Part shown: positions 14,786 through 18,754 of the stretch, one piece after another
Layout: each line of letters begins with the position of its first letter
Numbering within the stretch: position 1 is the first letter of the stretch
Assembly: GCA_007121755.1 (NCBI GenBank)
Contig: SKJZ01000094.1
Span: 1 to 18,754, forward strand
Length of the DNA: 18,754 bases
Direction of reading: 5' to 3'
Source: Halorhodospira sp.
GTDB taxonomy: Bacteria > Pseudomonadota > Gammaproteobacteria > Nitrococcales > Halorhodospiraceae
Translations under genes and position numbers: made by a program
Notes under the pieces: model-generated
What the model saw: the letters and a program-made list of their open reading frames with translations, nothing else
Told to the model about the DNA's origin: nothing
Databases searched by the model: none

Positions 14786-17437
14786 ATGGAAGAGACGGCG
14801 AACGGCGATAGCGCCCTGCGTGACGACATCCGTTACCTGGGGGAGTTGCTTGGAGACACCCTGTGGGATCAGGGTGGCCGTGAACTGTTCGAGATCGTCG
14901 AGGAGGTGCGGGGATTGGCCAAGGCCGCGCGCAGCGGCGATGAGGACGCCGCGCGCACTCTGGAGGGCGTGCTCTCGGAACTCGATCCCGCGCGGGTTAT
15001 CCCGGTCGCCCGGGCCTTCTCCCAGTTCTTGAACTTGGCGAATATCGCCGAACAGCACCACCGTGTCCGGCGCAGCCGGGAGTGGGCACGTAGTCCCGGC
15101 GCCGAACCGCTGTTCGGCTCCCTGGCCGAGGCGGTGCCCCGCTTGGTCAGAAAGACCAACCCCGCGGCCCTGTTCGACGCTGTCTGTGATCTCAAGATCG
15201 ATTTGGTGTTGACCGCGCACCCCACCGAGGTCCAGCGGCGCACTATGCTTCAGAAGCACAACCGTATCGCCGCGCTACTGGATGAGCGGGACCGTTACGG
15301 CCTCACCCCGGACGAGGACGAGGAGACCGGCCTGGCCCTGAAGCGGGAGATCACCGCCTCCTGGCACTCGGACGAGATCCGCCGCCGGCGCCCCACGCCC
15401 CAGGACGAGGCGCGTTGGGGATTGGCCGTGGTGGAGCAGACTCTCTGGGACGCGGTTCCGGCCTACCTGCGAAACCTCGACAAGGTGTTGCAGAAGCACA
15501 CCGGACACCACCTGCCGTTGGACGTGGCGCCGATCACGTTTGCCACCTGGATGGGGGGAGACCGGGACGGCAACCCTTACGTTACCCACCGGGTGACGCG
15601 GGAGGTGGCCCTCCTGGCGCGTTGGGAGGCGGTCTTCCTCTATCAACGCGACATTCAGCGCCTCGTTTCGTCGTTGTCGCTGCAAGTCTGCGATGAGGAG
15701 TTGCGCGAAGAGGTGGGCGGCGACGCCTGGGAGCCGTACCGGGTCGTGCTCAAGCGGTTGCGCGCCCGGCTGCGCCAGACTCAGCATTGGGTCGAGGCGC
15801 AATTGCAAGGCGCTCGTCCCCCGGAGGGCGAGATTCTGACCGATGTCGAGGATCTGCGTGCCCCCCTGCTCAAGTGTTACCACTCGCTGCATCGGGTCGG
15901 GGCCGGCGTCGTGGCCGACGGAGAGCTGCTCGACACCATCCGCCGGGTGAGTTGTTTCGGCCTCACTTTGATGCCGATGGATATCCGCCAGCACTCGGAC
16001 CGCCATACCCGGGCGCTGGACGCCATTACCCGCGCGTTGGGCCTGGGCGGTTACGCCGAGTGGGACGAGCCGGTAAGGCGGCAGTGGCTGTTGGACGAGT
16101 TGGCCAATCCGCGCCCCTTGATTCCGCAGGGCTTCGAGGCGGAGCCCGATATCCAGGAGGTGTTGGACACCTTCCGCGTTATCAACGAAGTGGGCGCCGA
16201 CTCGTTGGGCGCCTATATCATCTCCCACGCCGCCGTCCCCTCCGATATTCTCGCCGTGGAACTGCTGCAGAAGGCTTGCGGCGTGAAGCGTCCGCTGCGG
16301 GTGGTGCCGCTGTTCGAGACGCGTGACACCCTGGCCGGCGCCGATCAGACCATGGACACGCTGCTGGAGTGCGGCTGGTTCCGCCGGCGCATCGGCGGCC
16401 ACCAAGAAATCATGATTGGCTACTCCGATTCGGCCAAGGACGCCGGCCTACTGACCTCGGCGTGGACCCTGTTCCAGGCCCAGGAACGGTTGGTGGCCCT
16501 GTTCGAGCGCCACGGCATCCGGCTTACCCTGTTTCATGGCCGCGGTGGAAGCATTGGCCGGGGTGGCGGCCCCACGCACTCGGCGATCCTCGCCCAGCCT
16601 CCGGGGTCGGTTAACGGCACGTTGCGGGTAACCGAACAGGGCGAAGTGATCCAGGCCAAGTTCGGCATGCCCGGCATTGCCCTGCGCAATCTTGAGCTGT
16701 ACACCACGGCGGTGCTGCAGGCCACGGTGGAGCCGCCGCGCCCGCCACGGCCGCGTTGGCGCGAGGTCATGGACCGCCTGGCCGACTCGGCCATGACGGC
16801 ATACCGGGGTGTGGTGAAGGATCGCCCGGAGTTTATAAAGTACTTCCGCGCCGCGACGCCCATTGAGGAGATCTCCCAACTGACGATCGGCAGCCGGCCG
16901 GCCAAACGCTCTCCGGAAGACATGACCGTGGAGAGCCTGCGGGCGATCCCGTGGGTCTTCGCCTGGACCCAGACCCGGCTGATGCTGCCGGCGTGGCTGG
17001 GCGTGGGTGACGCGTTGCAAGAGGGCGTCGACGGCGGCCTCACCGACGAGCTGCACGAGATGTTCCAGCGCTGGCCGTTCTTCGAGGCGCTGCTCGATAT
17101 GGTGGAGATGGTGCTCGCGAAGGGCGATCCGGGGGTGACACGGCTCTACGAGCGCGCGCTGGTGCCCGCCGAACTGCAGCCGATGGGGGCGGAGTTGGCG
17201 GATCGGTTCCAGCGGACCTTGGAAGCGGTGTTGGCCGTCACCGGGCACGAAGCGCCGCTGGACGACTTTCCGGTAGTGCGCCGCGCCGTCGATGTGCGCA
17301 ACCCGTATGTCGATCCGCTCAACCTGCTCCAAGTCGAACTGCTGCGCCGCTCCCGGCTGTGTGAAGACGACTCCCTGCGCCGGGGGCTGCAGGTGGTGAT
17401 CAATGGGATCGCGGCGGGGATGAGGAATACGGGGTAA
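14786..17437 (+). CDS. ppc: phosphoenolpyruvate carboxylase
   Basis: Ppc adds bicarbonate to PEP to make oxaloacetate, refilling the TCA cycle. The product has 883 residues, the length of the E. coli enzyme. Signatures are VLTAHPTEVQRRT with catalytic His145, GGDRDGNP at 257-264, GYSDSAKDAG at 545-554 with Lys551, the mobile loop FHGRGGSIGRGGGP at 583-596, and the C-terminal MRNTG. The allosteric inhibitor site for aspartate/malate is expected in this class; I did not map it fully. GGAG sits 5 bp before ATG 14786. The gene starts only 30 bp after the isocitrate dehydrogenase-CBS stop, which suggests joint transcription of two enzymes that set the balance of oxaloacetate, citrate and 2-oxoglutarate. 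Confidence 0.97.
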   Translation: MEETANGDSALRDDIRYLGELLGDTLWDQGGRELFEIVEEVRGLAKAARSGDEDAARTLEGVLSELDPARVIPVARAFSQFLNLANIAEQHHRVRRSREWARSPGAEPLFGSLAEAVPRLVRKTNPAALFDAVCDLKIDLVLTAHPTEVQRRTMLQKHNRIAALLDERDRYGLTPDEDEETGLALKREITASWHSDEIRRRRPTPQDEARWGLAVVEQTLWDAVPAYLRNLDKVLQKHTGHHLPLDVAPITFATWMGGDRDGNPYVTHRVTREVALLARWEAVFLYQRDIQRLVSSLSLQVCDEELREEVGGDAWEPYRVVLKRLRARLRQTQHWVEAQLQGARPPEGEILTDVEDLRAPLLKCYHSLHRVGAGVVADGELLDTIRRVSCFGLTLMPMDIRQHSDRHTRALDAITRALGLGGYAEWDEPVRRQWLLDELANPRPLIPQGFEAEPDIQEVLDTFRVINEVGADSLGAYIISHAAVPSDILAVELLQKACGVKRPLRVVPLFETRDTLAGADQTMDTLLECGWFRRRIGGHQEIMIGYSDSAKDAGLLTSAWTLFQAQERLVALFERHGIRLTLFHGRGGSIGRGGGPTHSAILAQPPGSVNGTLRVTEQGEVIQAKFGMPGIALRNLELYTTAVLQATVEPPRPPRPRWREVMDRLADSAMTAYRGVVKDRPEFIKYFRAATPIEEISQLTIGSRPAKRSPEDMTVESLRAIPWVFAWTQTRLMLPAWLGVGDALQEGVDGGLTDELHEMFQRWPFFEALLDMVEMVLAKGDPGVTRLYERALVPAELQPMGAELADRFQRTLEAVLAVTGHEAPLDDFPVVRRAVDVRNPYVDPLNLLQVELLRRSRLCEDDSLRRGLQVVINGIAAGMRNTG

Positions 17438-17460
17438 GAGGATCGAGTCGGAAGGTTCAA

Positions 17461-18135
17461 GTGACAAGAGACCCCTTTTCTATGCCTTCTATTTCCGACT
17501 ACCAAAGAGAGTTCATCGAGTTTGCGCTGGAGCGCGAGGTGTTGCGCTTTGGTGAGTTCACGTTGAAGTCCGGGCGCATCAGCCCCTATTTCTTCAATAC
17601 CGGGCTGTTCGACACCGGCGCGGCGCTATCCCGTCTGGGCCGTTACTATGCCGAATCCCTGGCCGGTTGGGGCGGCGACTTCGATCTCGTTTTCGGCCCC
17701 GCCTACAAGGGGATTCCCCTCGCCGCTGCGGTGACCATAGCGCTCGCCGAGACCCAGCAGCGCGACGTCGCTTACGCCTTCGACCGCAAGGAGGCGAAGG
17801 ATCACGCCGAGGGCGGCCGGGTGGTGGGGGCGCCGCTGGAGGGGCGGCGGGTGGTGGTGGTCGACGACGTCGTCTCATCCGGGATCTCGGTGCGCCAAGC
17901 GGCGGAGCTGATTGCCGCCGAGGGCGGTCGGGTGGTGGCGGTGGCCATTGCACTCGACCGCCAGGAGCGGGGGCGGGGCGAGGTCTCCGCCGTGAAGGAG
18001 TTGGAGCACCAGTTGCGGTTGCCGGTGGTGCCGGTGATCACGCTCGCCGATTTGGAGGCGTATCTGGTCGATCGCGGCGGGCAAGGCGAGACCGTGGAGG
18101 CGATTCGCGCCTACCGTGGCCGCTACGGTGGGTGA
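17461..18135 (+). CDS. pyrE: orotate phosphoribosyltransferase
   Basis: PyrE joins orotate and PRPP to make OMP in pyrimidine synthesis. Motifs include YQREFIEFALEREVLRFGEF, LKSGRISPYFFNTGLFDTG, the Asp-Arg-Lys-Glu-Ala-Lys-Asp-His loop (DRKEAKDH) of the active site, and the PRPP-binding VVVVDDVVSSGIS. The PRPP motif has SSG where E. coli has a TAG-type end, a mild variation. From GTG 17461 (GGAAGG 5 bp upstream) the product has 224 residues. From ATG 17482 it has 217, which aligns better with the E. coli N-terminus but has a weaker ribosome site. It lies 23 bp after ppc and 38 bp before the BCCT gene. Confidence 0.94.
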   Translation: MTRDPFSMPSISDYQREFIEFALEREVLRFGEFTLKSGRISPYFFNTGLFDTGAALSRLGRYYAESLAGWGGDFDLVFGPAYKGIPLAAAVTIALAETQQRDVAYAFDRKEAKDHAEGGRVVGAPLEGRRVVVVDDVVSSGISVRQAAELIAAEGGRVVAVAIALDRQERGRGEVSAVKELEHQLRLPVVPVITLADLEAYLVDRGGQGETVEAIRAYRGRYGG

Positions 18136-18173
18136 CCGGAGTTCGAGTTGTCACAGAATAAATAGAAGGTTAT

Positions 18174-18754
18174 ATGCTGATTCAAGCGAATTCCGGCCCC
18201 CTCAAAGGGATGGTTCCGCGGGTCACCGTGATCTCCATCGTAGTTATGGCAGTGGCGCTCTTCGTCGGCACTGTCTACTCCGAAGCCAGCGCCACCGCCT
18301 TGGAAGAAGTGCGCGCGCTGCTCGATCCGATGCTGGAGTGGTACTACGCCGTCCTGGTGGCGTTCATGCTGCTGTTCATGATCTGGATCGGCGTGGGCCG
18401 GTACAAGAACGTCCGGCTCGGCGAGGACTGTGAGCTGCCGGAGTTCACGTTCTTTTCGTGGATCACCATGCTCTTCGCCGCCGGGACTGGTATCGGCATC
18501 ATCTTCTGGGCGGTGGCTCAGCCGATCATGCAGTTCCAGGATAACCCGTTCGTGGTCGAGGGGCTGACGCCGGAGGCGGCCGCGGTGGCCATGCGGCTGT
18601 CGTTCTTCCACTGGGGGCTCAACGCGTGGGCGATCTTCTCCTTCGTCGCCATGGTGCTGGCCTACTTTTCCTTCCGCCGGGGGTTGCCGCTGACGGTGCG
18701 CTCGGCGCTCCACCCCATGCTGGGGGACCGCATCTACGGCCCCATCGGCGATGT
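18174..18754 (+). CDS. BCCT family transporter, N-terminal part (window edge)
   Basis: The first 193 codons are in the window, with no stop before the edge. Hydrophobic segments lie at about 17-34, 57-74, 93-115 and 146-166. The block FFSWITMLFAAGTGIGIIFW at 93-112, the following AVAQP, and FFHWGLNAWAIFSFVAMVLAYF further on identify the betaine/choline/carnitine transporter family. These carry compatible solutes or other quaternary amines, usually driven by Na+ or H+. The glycine stretch reads GTGIG, where BetP has GMGIG, and Gln116 stands where most relatives have Glu before Pro. Substrate cannot be fixed without the missing C-terminal two thirds, which hold the Trp-rich binding site. AAGG at 18166-18169 precedes ATG 18174 by 4 bp. 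Confidence 0.9.
   Translation, partial: MLIQANSGPLKGMVPRVTVISIVVMAVALFVGTVYSEASATALEEVRALLDPMLEWYYAVLVAFMLLFMIWIGVGRYKNVRLGEDCELPEFTFFSWITMLFAAGTGIGIIFWAVAQPIMQFQDNPFVVEGLTPEAAAVAMRLSFFHWGLNAWAIFSFVAMVLAYFSFRRGLPLTVRSALHPMLGDRIYGPIGD

Noticed and set aside
1..18754. CRISPR array, tRNA, rRNA, prophage or integrase signals
   Set aside because: I saw no regularly spaced direct repeats, no cloverleaf-like sequence, and no integrase, phage or transposase motifs in any frame.

Overview
The window is a dense, GC-rich stretch of a bacterial chromosome. Its gene set (three-gene proton-translocating transhydrogenase, UbiD, exonuclease III, AmpG-type MFS, E. coli-length PEP carboxylase, PyrE) points to a gammaproteobacterium. 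A BCCT-type osmolyte transporter and a K+-channel-like protein would suit a halophilic or halotolerant member, perhaps near Ectothiorhodospiraceae. That placement is inference from gene content; there is no rRNA here.

Layout. (1) 1-1491, minus strand: pntA1-pntA2-pntB (pntB cut by the edge), joined by two 4-bp ATGA overlaps. (2) 1766-2353, plus: an HNH endonuclease, converging on a minus-strand alpha/beta-hydrolase lipoprotein (2350-3480), the two sharing a TTAA that ends both genes. (3) 3555-4454, plus: a fructosamine-kinase-family protein. (4) 4476-7905, minus: exonuclease III, ubiD and a squalene/phytoene-synthase-family enzyme, the first two translationally coupled. (5) 8084-11627, plus: a small membrane protein, a two-TM channel-like protein with tandem RCK domains, and an AmpG-like MFS transporter, all coupled by 4-bp overlaps. 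(6) 11622-11834: a 213-bp element with perfect 44-bp inverted ends and nested hairpins, which also carries the ampG stop codon. (7) 11934-18754, plus: trxB, an isocitrate dehydrogenase fused to a CBS pair, ppc, pyrE and a BCCT transporter (cut by the edge), with gaps of 23-83 bp, so possibly one transcript.

Most striking items. The isocitrate dehydrogenase has a complete NADP-type catalytic core. A charged linker and a C-terminal tandem CBS (Bateman) module follow it, both repeats keeping an (S/T)xxD nucleotide-binding motif, and PEP carboxylase lies 30 bp downstream. This suggests an adenylate- or nucleotide-sensing control point between the TCA cycle, anaplerosis and NADPH supply. The second item is the MITE-like inverted-repeat element between ampG and trxB, whose insertion seems to have set the end of ampG. 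Lesser items are a GsuK-like channel with a TIGFGE filter in a coupled three-gene unit, a lipoprotein hydrolase with an eroded nucleophile elbow, and a BCCT protein with Gln at a usually acidic position.
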